64,000 bases of DNA from positions 42,687,366-42,751,365 of the forward strand of contig CAIIXF020000001.1 in NCBI GenBank assembly GCA_903813345.2, written 5' to 3'. Made by a program: the position numbers and the translations under genes. Below, one piece after another: positions 10,870 to 20,885 of this stretch. The notes under the pieces were generated by a model, which made no database searches, had not been told where the DNA came from, and was given only the letters and a program-made list of their open reading frames with translations. This DNA comes from Owenia fusiformis (lineage: Eukaryota > Annelida > Polychaeta > Sabellida > Oweniidae). Each line of letters opens with the position of its first letter. The stretch's first letter is position 1.

Positions 10870-11703
10870 GAACTATTTGTTCGCAAACCTTTAGGTTTTC
10901 TTAAACATATGATACTGACACACGTTAGTGATAAAAAAAAATGACATGGCAATTCTGCCCACAACTGGTGGAATAAGGAAAGGATAAGGAAAATCGAGGT
11001 TCCGACATTTTGTTACCGAAACGGATCCGTTTCCATAACTTGTTTGAAGAGTGCAGTACCAGTGTTTATGGTACATCTTGGGATAAAGTCGCGACACATT
11101 TATGTAAAAGATATGTGAACAATATATGTGATATGACTTGTAATAAACTCAATGTTTACATGCTACCACAATCATGTCACGTCTACGGTATTTTCAAACG
11201 TATTTTCAAAAGACAAATAATAAAGTTTCGTGTAACCTCTTTTATTTGACTTTATTGATAAGGTTAAGACAAGATGTATTTTCAAAGTCAAAATAATTGT
11301 ACATAATAATTGGCTTTTAGAGGAAATTATTTGTTTTGTCAGATGTATTTGAAGTTAAGTTTATGAAGAAAATTGAACTTAACCAATTTAGCAATGTTCA
11401 AGCATTCGATAATGTTATCTAAGTTAGTTATAGTGTGAAGACGAGCATTCAATATCCTGTTTTCCAATATAATTTGGTACCGAAATGTTTTTTCCATTAC
11501 CAGTGCTGGTACTTTTTTTCATATGTGTCATTTTTGATATTGTTTGACGAAGTACTATCAGCATTTTCTTGTAACCCTTAGATATGATAACATCATTTTT
11601 ATTGTATAGAAAGTAACGTTTAATAAACAAATGAGAGAAATGAAACCGCAAGGTCTGTACGAGTAAGGTAATGGCCCCCTTTTTACCTTGATTGTTTACT
11701 CAA
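10870..11703. other. no gene recognised
   Basis: AT-rich intergenic DNA. Short open frames on both strands overlap one another and have no recognisable domain. Confidence 0.4.
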
Positions 11704-12206
11704 CAAGGCATTAACATGACAAAATGTCACCACCTAGGTGCTTAAATCTATTTAAAGTCATATTTGAACTTCTGAGAACTTGTAGATGCTTTGGAAAAAA
11801 GATCAATTTGAAGCATGTTGAAAAAAGGCCTTTTGACCTTTTTTGACCTTGAAAATGTCATTGAAGGTCAAATCTCAAATCCAGAAGTCAAAGTCAGATT
11901 TGAGCTTCTGAGTACTTGTAAATGATTTTTATAAAAAAGTTTAGTCAATTTGAAGCAAGTTGAAAAAATACCTTTTTGAACTTTTTTGACCTTGAGAAGA
12001 ACATTTAAGGTCATATCCCAAGTCAGATTTGAACTTCTGTAGATGAACTTGTAGATGATTTAGAAAAAATGAAGTTGGTTTAAACAGTATTTGTTAAGTT
12101 ATTGGAAGTTGAAAGAATTTGTTACAGACGCCAACCGCCATCCGCCGTCACAAAAAACGGAGACCATAATAATGATTAGTCACCACTTTTTGAGTGGTGA
12201 CACAAT
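11704..12206 (+). repeat. dispersed repeat family (CAAGGCATTRACATG), copy with internal tandem array
   Basis: It starts CAAGGCATTAACATGACAAA, then TGTCACCACCTAG, and closes with a GTCACCACTTTTTGAGTGGTGAC hairpin-like end. Between them lie roughly three units of a ~125-base tandem containing TCAGATTTGAACTTCTGA, then a CCTTTTTGACC block, then GAAGGTCA. Related copies lie at 48368-48598 and 58139-58286. The repeated short TGTCACCAC at both ends, inverted, suggests a non-autonomous DNA element. Confidence 0.65.
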
Positions 12207-12289
12207 GAATAGAACCAACTTATTTTGTGTAAGTTTGTCAGTACAATATAAAGAAGAAAAAACATTTAGACACAATTAGCCATTTTATC

Positions 12290-12472
12290 GTATGATCTCT
12301 AAAATGAAGCCCTCTGATTGGTCAGTTCTTGTACTGTACCAATCTGTATTGCTACTGAGATTTTCCCCTCCGTATCAATATTTTCTGTATTGCTACGGAG
12401 ATGATCAATCCCGTACCAATACAGGGTGACAGGTTCATGTGACGTCATCTAAAGGTCAGACGAGTTTCCAAT
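12290..12472 (+). promoter_or_regulatory. putative promoter / 5' leader of the Crypton-like gene
   Basis: It lies directly before the ATG at 12473. It contains a palindromic CRE-type TGACGTCA at 12440-12447 and two copies of a ~40-base repeat beginning CTGTATTGCTAC (about 12344 and 12386). The inverted CCGTACCAATACAGG follows at about 12411-12425. The binding factor is inferred from consensus only. Confidence 0.4.
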
Positions 12473-13511
12473 ATGGCTGAGTGTCGACATGATCAACAAG
12501 TGAAACGTAGGTTTATGGATTTATCTTCAGCAGATATCGAAGAAAAGAGATTAAAATACGTGCCTAAGAATACTTTAGCCAGTAATAAAAAAAGCGGAAA
12601 GTTGTTAGAAGCTTTCGTAACTCACAAAAACCTGTGGAAAGCCGACGTCAACGAGGACAATCATGACTTTTCCAAATTTTCTGCCAAAGAACTTGACACA
12701 ATTCTTGGTGAATTTTACCTATCTGTCAGAAAGGAAGATGGGGACATGTACAAGGTATCAAGCTTAGAAAATCTCCGTAATGGAATTAACCGATTTTTGC
12801 AATCGCCACCATACAATGTGAAATTTGACATTGTGAAGTCATCGGAATTCCAGAACTCCAACAAGTTCTTCAAAAGTGCCGTCCAAGAACTCAAGGCGGA
12901 AGGACTTGGTTCAACCGACCATTTTCCAGATATAACCCAAGAAGATATTGAAAAAATGTATGAAGACATACATATGGATCCAAACAATCCTTGTGGATTA
13001 TACAATAAAGTTCACTTTGAGATTCGACTCTATTTTTGTCGCAGAGGACTTGAGAATATCACTGACATGACAACAGATACTTTTCGTGTTTGTAAGGATG
13101 AAAATGGAATGGAATATGTTATAAAAACTAAAGATGAGTTGACTAAAAATCATCGTGAGAAACAGAAAGAACTAGTTACAGGTATTATGCCAGCTAATGG
13201 TAATGAAAAATGCCCGGTTAAGTCATTTAAGAAATATGTGTCGAAGCTGTCAAAAACCAACGACAAAAATAAGGGACGATTATGGCGATATCCTATAAAA
13301 ACCACCAATTTTGACTTTGACAACCCTGATGAGCATATGAAGTGGTATACTGATAGACCAGTGGGTGTGAATTCCATAAAACAGTTCATGCCAAACATGT
13401 CGAAGATGTGTGAACTCAGCAAAAATTACACTAATCACAGTATAAGAGTTACTGGCTGTACAATATTGAGTAAAACAGGATATAACAATGCACAGATAAT
13501 GTCTGTAACAG
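12473..13511 (+). CDS. Crypton-like gene, exon 1
   Basis: Encodes residues 1-346 plus the first base of Gly347, covering the core-binding region and the catalytic domain up to HxxR. The donor ACAG|GTGAGG follows GTA ACA. Reading through it meets a stop within five codons, which supports splicing here. Confidence 0.85.
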
Positions 13512-15152
13512 GTGAGGAAGCTGCATAATGCTTTTTTAGATATTAGAGGTATTAATTCCTATGTAATACTTCTGAATTTTTTTGTCCTTAGATGTAAATG
13601 TAATTCTTATCATAGTTTAGAGAGATTTCAATCTTAAGACTGCAAACATTTTCGTATGATATAAATTTGATGGTTAACAGAAGTGTGGGTATTTTGTGAG
13701 TGTATGCTACAAGTGGGCGAAGCGAATTAGCTTTGAGCACGGGTCATCTCTTCAAGAAAATTTGAAAATGAGCTTGCATTTGAAACATACTTGGGCATTA
13801 AAGTACAAGATTCTGACTAATATAGATCAATAAAATGTAAATTAGGCCCCCTATTGGCCATTTTTTCAGAATATCCAGTATTTTTAAAGTGTAGAGAAAT
13901 TCAATATAAAAAATTCACTTTTTTTCTAATCTTTGAGAGTACGCCTTGCGTTTGATGCGTACATGACTATGCCATTGGTAAATGTCAATTCTCTGTATTA
14001 AGCAATCATGATTTTGTCTTTCCAGGACACAGAAGTACTGCCAGTCTACCACTGTATCAGAGGGTGTCAGTTGATGAGAAGATCTCCATGGGGAAATCAA
14101 TCAGTGCTGCACTGGGAAGTTGCAAACCAGATACCAACAGCACCATGCAGTTAGACCTATCTTTTGATGACAATGGTAAGTAAATTCATTGGCCCAGCAG
14201 TATTTTGAAATATTACTCACAGTAACTTGAGTTTGACATTTTGGAATGTTTTTTCAATTAGTACAGTAGTCAGTCACAAAGATGAATTGCTTATGACATC
14301 CTGATATTCATAAACCTAATATTTTTTGAAGTGTTCTTTATACTTCCAGACCATTAATTATTGCTATAATTGTATAACATCAGTTTTCATATTTTCTTGC
14401 TTAATGAATATTGATTGTGAGCTAATTTCAATTTGATCAAAGTTTGTATTCCAAAAACTTCTTTTGGTTGTTTTCAGATCTAACAGATGTACTTCAACTA
14501 CAAGGAGCCTCATCTGATGAGCCATTTACAACAATTGATCAGCAAGTAGCCAAGACTAGTACACTGGATCAAGGATACTCTAACTTTGACCTGGATTCAG
14601 TGTTACAAGGTAATGTGTATTGAGTGACGAGATTTAACACAGATAGCCTAATGTCAGAACATTTATTCTTAGAAGCGTTTGATATTAAACAGAAACAACA
14701 ACAGTTTTCTAATCAAGGAAATGTGTTGAAAACCTCTTTAATTTTCCTATTCTAGCCTATGATTTAAGCTAATGAATGAATATACAATGAACAATACAAT
14801 AAATCATTCGATTCAATGTAGTAGACATTGAAACATAGGATTTGCTGGTGAATATTGTTTTTTCAAAATCATCTTGTTTTAATGACCCAACATAGTGATT
14901 TGCTGTATTCCAGAGCCTTTTAATGACACAGATGACTTCCTGTTGTCCCAAACATCGACAAAGATTGCCACAGTAACAACTACAGTACATGGAACAAAGT
15001 CTCCCAAGTTACCTCCACTTGCTGCTGAGACAAAGTCACCTAAACAGATTATCTCTGATCGAAGGTCCCCGAAAGTACCTCTTGGATCTGTTGGATCAGG
15101 ACTTTTCAATAACTGTAACATTCAAAACTTGAATGTATATTGGAAGAATTAA
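12473..15152 (+). CDS. Crypton-type tyrosine recombinase (DUF3504) family gene, four exons
   Basis: Spliced protein of 519 residues. The N-terminal half (~66-150) is a helical core-binding-like domain with the FYLSVRKEDGDMY...SLENLRNGINRFL pattern. The catalytic-like domain (~155-365) has the first arginine in YFCRRGLEN (Arg190/191), HSIR at 322-325, TGHRS at 346-350 and the nucleophile candidate Tyr357 in LYQR. These match the R, HxxR, H/W and Y set of tyrosine recombinases seen in Crypton transposons and host genes derived from them. Residues ~366-519 are acidic and low-complexity, ending in an FNNCNIQNLNV segment. Introns have proper GT/AG ends with all junctions in phase 1. There is no GCR1 or other recognised DNA-binding domain and no flanking element ends, so a domesticated nuclear DNA-binding or regulatory protein is the likely interpretation. 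A still-mobile Crypton is the alternative. Confidence 0.85.
14026..14175 (+). CDS. Crypton-like gene, exon 2
   Basis: Acceptor TTTCCAG|GA and donor AATG|GTAAGT. It completes the TGHRS box and supplies the candidate catalytic tyrosine (LPLYQRVS). It continues into a Ser/Lys-rich linker ending LDLSFDDN. Confidence 0.85.
14478..14609 (+). CDS. Crypton-like gene, exon 3
   Basis: Acceptor TTTTCAG|AT and donor CAAG|GTAATG, with phase 1 at both ends. Encodes an acidic stretch (DLTDVLQLQGASSDEP and following) of low complexity and no recognised domain. Confidence 0.75.
14914..15152 (+). CDS. Crypton-like gene, terminal exon
   Basis: Acceptor TATTCCAG|AG. Encodes 79 codons including the TAA at 15150-15152. 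The Thr/Lys/Pro-rich tail carries two TKSPK motifs and ends FNNCNIQNLNVYWKN. Confidence 0.75.
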
Positions 15153-16640
15153 TTCTTCTTGAAATGAGAGTGTGGAACTAGTATTCACACAACACGTTGA
15201 GAAAGTTTAAAATGACTCTTGTTCCATGTAGTTGAAACCTTTAAAATGTATTACATTTGTTCTTATTCTAGTCATAGTATTTTCTAATCTTAATATTATG
15301 GAACATTTTATTTGTAAAAATACAAAAATATTGTTTCTAGTCAATACAGAACCATTGTCTGTACATCTTGCCTTATGTTCAGTTTATTATACTAGAGACT
15401 TTATGCTGTCATTCCTCTCCAAAACCTGTTTAAATACATATATATTGTATTTCATTCATGAAAAAAAGTGGCTACATTGAATTAATGGTTTTAGAGCAAG
15501 TCGCAATATTTCCCAGGAAGATGGGGATTATCTCCCTAAGTAAAATGTATTGGCCTAAGATCACACGATAAAAACGTTTCGTCTCGTGCCAATACGAAAT
15601 TTCTCGAGCACAATATATCCTGTATTGCACTTCAAATCATTCAATAACTTATATTATTTTCTCATTAATTATTCAGTTTGGTAAGGAGGACGACGAGATT
15701 GAATATTTCAGTGTAGTTTTCTTGCCCTGTCTAGTTTAAGGCATGTGATTAGAATTCAATACCAGTCTTATTTTTCAAAAGAAAATACCAGCCTTATGAA
15801 ATACTGATTTCAAAAATATTCAAAATAGTTACCTTTGTCGCCAGAATATTTTATTATTCATTAAGTACAGTACAACTCTCACTTATCGTGTGCATTCAAC
15901 TTTATGCAACAATAAGGCTCTCTTGATATACTTATGGTAGTCAACCACATATACATGTATGTGTCTTCAACCCTAGTTCTAAATTAGAAAAAACATGGAC
16001 GATAAAGTATTTTTCAAATACTAGTACACGTGTGATTGCACCTGCGTCTTGATTCATTAGCTTATGGTTATTTATTCTACTCCGTTTATCTACCGATAAA
16101 TTAAAATTCGAGACTCTGTGTTGTATTACACATCCATACTCATTTATGGTATATGATTCTTATTGAATTGTAACCAAAATGCATATGAGAGAATGGTGTT
16201 CGATCACTGAATAAAACCTAAACATAAGTAAATGTTTGCAAGCTGGCTCTTGACTTTAAGTCTTATTTTCACATAGTAAACAATATTCAAAAAGTGTACA
16301 AATATGTAATTTTACTATGTAAGAAATATAATTACTAAAACATGTGTGAGCAATTCAATCAACATGGAGTTTGTTAGCTTTTTCGGATACAACACATTAT
16401 TTTCACATTTTCTGGGATCCACCAGGGATAGGGCTGAAGCAATAGACATAATAGGATTATACGTGATCACTAAATATCCCAATGTAAACATGTGATTGCA
16501 TTGTATTGAGGCGAGTGCAAGAATGGTATCTGTAAAACATGAAATAAAATTTTATCAGAGAAGACATTTATTTTACAATTTGAAAACCAACTATTTTTAA
16601 ACAAGACTAACAGTGATAAATATCGCGCTTTGAAGAGAGG
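15153..16640. other. 3' flank of the Crypton-like gene; no further gene
   Basis: Presumed 3' UTR followed by AT-rich DNA. AATAAA words lie at about 16212 and 16541, but I cannot assign a polyadenylation site. The open frame at 15232-15480 lacks any recognisable domain. Confidence 0.4.
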
Positions 16641-16750
16641 AAATGGTCGCCATGTAATTTTGCCACGACGCCCAAAACCTAATCACACCCCATGTATAGT
16701 CTGTCACGTGACTTTATGGATGACGTTGGGTCAGGACAGTCAGATCTTTT

Positions 16751-17060
16751 ACCATGAGTACTTTTTCAATTTAATATGACATTTCTCATTAATACAATAT
16801 GTTTTCTGTCAAGTAAAGTCCGAAGGATATTATAAATATCAATCGAACGATTCGAAAAACTGAATAGGGACCTTATGTCAACATTTTTATCAAAATGATG
16901 AACCTATTTACACAAAAGAAGATCTTTTTCTAAATTTTATCGCTCGGAAAGATTATTCAACATGGGATATAAAACTCTTTCAAAAGTAGAATGGTACAGA
17001 AAGTCTAATTTGAAGATTAAAAATTATGCTGAAAACAATGGATAGCACGAGTTTTCCCTA
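16751..17060 (+). repeat. dispersed ~320-bp repeat, copy A
   Basis: Begins ACCATGAGTACTTT and ends ATAGCACGAGTTTTCCCTA. It matches 18351-18680 in the same orientation over its full length with scattered substitutions and small gaps (for example ATATCAATCGAACGATTCGA versus ATATCAATCGAACAATTCGA). Confidence 0.75.
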
Positions 17061-17169
17061 TGGTAAAATAACAAATGTTATTTTTAAGTTTGTCGCATTT
17101 CAATACCAACCTCCTTGTTAATACAGTGCAGAGGAAACATTTGATTATTTAGATTGAGAAAAACAAGAT

Positions 17170-17243
17170 CCACTGTATTTATGGCCTCCAGAAAGTACTC
17201 ATGGTGAAAAATATGACTGTTCAAAATCACTTGCCATACTGTA
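17170..17243 (-). repeat. inverted partial copy of the ~320-bp repeat
   Basis: The reverse complement starts CAGTATGGCAAGTGATTTT and runs through CATGAGTACTTTCTGG to AATACAGTGG. It matches 18314-18384. It lies between the two direct copies. Confidence 0.65.
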
Positions 17244-17829
17244 AAAATTTCAAGTTGGACGGACAAGCGTATAGAGGAGTTCCCACATAGCTTTGAAATC
17301 TCGCTAATTCTCGTTTTTCATGAGATTTTAAGAGATTTGCACTTTTAACCTCTGCCGACTAACTTTTCTTTTTAATAGCATATTTGAAACCAGTGAAAAG
17401 TTTTCCACAACAATAACTTTGATTTATACAGTTATGCCATTCAATAACATGACTTTCTTAAAAACTTGGGCCAAATCTCCACTGATGCAATGCTAAGATT
17501 TTTTTAAAACCTTGGTTTATTCGTTTGAAAATCAAAAATGTTATGATTAATCACAACAGGTACATTGACGGGGTCATCCCAAACTCGGATGAAGAAATTA
17601 GACAGATTCAAACATCAATTTCTGATAGAAACTGAAATCAAGTGACTATTGCAAGCTTTTAACATTGAAGTGAATGACAGTCTGGCCCAAGCAAAATGAA
17701 GAAAGACAATGGTGACATATTTTATTTCAGCTTTATTCAGCTACTTTGTAGAATATAGAAACTATACAGGGTGGTCGGAAAAAATGGGACACTCGTATTT
17801 CAAAAATAAATATTGCTGGCAGCATGCGC

Positions 17830-17990
17830 TTACATGCCTTAGACCTAACCCTAATCAGATCTTGGCACTCGTCTGCTCTTGCCTTGGAATTTTGATGACA
17901 AGATTTACTTTATATGGCCACCCATCCGCACGCCCGTACGTCCATCAGCACAAGATGACGACATTATAGGCCTAGCACTTTTTCCAACTA
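17830..17990 (-). repeat. dispersed repeat family (AATCTTGTCATC...GATCTGATTAGG), copy 1
   Basis: Read on the - strand it contains AAAAAGTGCTA, a GC-rich GGGCGTGCGG core, ATCTTGTCATCAAAATTCC and CCAAGATCTGATTAGG. Related copies lie near 58428-58578, 61000-61060 and 62069-62155. The open frame 17709-17969 is translated repeat. Class unknown, possibly a SINE or MITE. Confidence 0.6.
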
Positions 17991-18313
17991 GTTAGACACT
18001 CAACGTTGGTTTATTTTTTGAATTGAATATATTTATAGAAAATATTGACATAGAAATGATAATTTGAATGATCTTTTTCAAAAAAAATGTTTACACCCTA
18101 AATGAAGTCACTTGAGGTGCAAAATCGTTTAAGGTCTAAAACATTTAAGTGGCACATTAGATATGACATTTCATTATTATTGAAATAGTGTATCCTTTGT
18201 TCAATCTTCGCAATGGTGTTAAAAAGATAATAAATATGTAACGCACTGTAAAGTGGAATATTTGATGATTAAAATGTCAACATTTATTTGAAAATGGAGG
18301 GAAAGGTCCATGT

Positions 18314-18680
18314 GCAGTATGGCAAGTGATTTTAGAAAGTCACATCTTTAACCATGAATACTTTCTGGGCATGAATACAGTGGTTTTTATTAAAACAATA
18401 TGTTTTCTTTCAAGTGAAGTGCCCATGATGATAAAAATATCAATCGAACAATTCGAAAAAATATGAATAGGGACCCCATGTCAATATTTTTTGTTGAACA
18501 ATGTTGAACCTATTTACTCAAAAGAGGATTTTTCTGGTTTTTATTGCATGAAAAGATTATTCATCAAGGGGTTTAAAACTTCTTCAAAAGTAGAATGGTA
18601 TTGAAAGGTTAGTTTTGAAGATATCAATTTTCGATGACCAAAGTTATGCTGAAGACAATGGATAGCACGAGTTTTCCCTA
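18314..18680 (+). repeat. dispersed ~320-bp repeat, copy B
   Basis: Second direct copy. It shares CAATATGTTTTCTTTCAAGT and the terminal GATAGCACGAGTTTTCCCTA with copy A, and its first ~70 bases with the inverted partial copy. Confidence 0.75.
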
Positions 18681-18689
18681 GATATACTG

Positions 18690-20885
18690 AGACGTCATCC
18701 CTACGTCATTTTGACACAATAATTTCTCACGTTTTATAAAATTGCTTAACGTCGTATTAATAAATGATTAGATTGTTCTTGGAATAGTATTCCTTGGATT
18801 GTTACATATGTTAACTAACTCGTGTTATTCGTCGGTTTTCCTTGGAATAAAATCTTGGAATAAGATCCCAAAATATATTTTCTTCATCCTAGTGTCGGAG
18901 CAACGAGATGTAAATGAAAAGTTCTCAAAATAACGAGATAGAAAGTATGTCAATAAAAAACACCGTCGGCTACAAAAATGTAAAATTAAATATTCTCAAC
19001 TCGACTCTGTGTCCATCACTGCCCTTTCAAAGCACAATCACCAGGCAAAGCCAGTGAATTCCAATGAATTACATGTGAAAACTATTAGCGTATTGTAATT
19101 GCTATTTGATTGCATTACATTCCAAACGAGATTGAAATGCAAACTTACGGGCAGCTGCTCAAAGGCGGATGTAATTCCTTGATTACCAACTAACACTTGA
19201 TTACAATTTCATATAAATATATATATATATATATATTATTGCAGTTGATTGCATCTTGGAATGATGCTACTCGTTTGTGATAACACATTCCTTGCATAAA
19301 CGTGTGTAGACTGGCTGAATGACTACTTTGCGATTGCTTCATACAAATTGCTTTCGGCATTCCAAGGAAATGCCCATGGTAACCCCTGAATTAAATCAGA
19401 GTCTAAGTAGAGCCATAATTCTTTCCAACACCTCTCTAATTAATGTTGTTATATTTATTCTATCTGCAGATGAATCAAATTGGCAAATATTGATGAAAAA
19501 TCAAGATTTGCTCTTCCTCTTGGCAAATTAATATTTATGAAGATATGATGAATGAAATTGTTTACTTGGCTAATGAAACTGCAGATTTCTTAATGTTGAA
19601 ACTAAAAGACAAGTCTCTCTTCTAAAATTCTTGAATGATTTCGTCATGAATGATGAATTAATTTGCTTACTCGTCATAAGAATTAAAAAGTCGTAGACAT
19701 GCCGTAGCGTCAAACTTGCTGCACAGTCGCCGTATGGTCGACTTGCGGCTGTCTTGGATTATTCGTCAAATATCTTAGGGACACCTCAAGGCGTCCATGC
19801 GTCACTTCTTCAAAGGTCGGATGACAGTAACATGTTTTCTGTCGCCACAAAATTCAAAATACGCTGTGCAGCAACCACAGCATATGTGACTGCTAAAGTA
19901 TGAGACCGTGGAAATGCTATGTAGTGGCCGTAGATTTGCTATTGACCAATTGACCTCCAGAAACTATAGATACTAATAAGTTGCTGCTGTATAATCTCAA
20001 GCAAATAACGAAACATGTCTAAAACAAATGTTACCACTAAGGTCAACAAAAAGGTTGATTTTTGAGTTGAATGGTGAGATTTTTTCCTAAATGCAATATG
20101 TCACAAGGATTGTTTTCTCTTCTGGACTCCATTTGCTAAATTGAGAATGGAGGTATAAGACGAATAGTTTTAATTTTTTAAAGGGGCCAAAATATTTTCC
20201 TAACATTTTTAAAAGATACTCCTCTGGGATTTTCAAAAATAGTTTAGCCCTCCCTTGTAATTTTCCTCCGCCTCTGCTATCACACCGTGTAGACATCCAC
20301 ATGTCTACGTTATACTATTAGTCGATCAGTCTCAAAACGTTTTAAACGTAACAACCTAGATGGTGTAAAAGTTGATAAAGATACCGTGTTGAATTGTAGT
20401 CCAACGGGATGCAGTGATGAAGTTACCCCAGGCCTCTTCCATTATTCATTCTGATGGTTTCACAACACTCAATAGTTCTAATTGGTTAAATAAGACTTCT
20501 TTTGGGATGCCCAGAGACAGGATTCTAACCTGGAAATGGTTGTCAGAACTAATATGTTTCGTGCTGGCCGACAACACAATAAGTCGATAATTACTTTAAA
20601 GATGAGTTATCGTAGGGGTGGATCAGTAGATATGGAAGGGGTAAATGGAGATGGTGTGAAACCTCGAACTCTCGCCAGAACGTTTATTTAGAAGCAAAGT
20701 AATCTAGTTTTTATTCTATCATAATCAGAGCCCAAAATGATTTTTTTTGAAAAAAACTTCAAGTTTGCAACAACCTGTGATACTAGTCTCATACTCTTTG
20801 GTGCATAGTCGTCCAATAACAGCAATACACAATTGAATTTTATAAGTTGCGAATCGACAATGCCAATGAATATGCATGACGATTG
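18690..20885. other. no gene recognised; contains a (TA)n microsatellite
   Basis: AT-rich DNA. A short (TA)n run lies at about 19216-19238. Short open frames near 19319-19531 and 20087-20302 show no domain or splice support. Confidence 0.45.
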
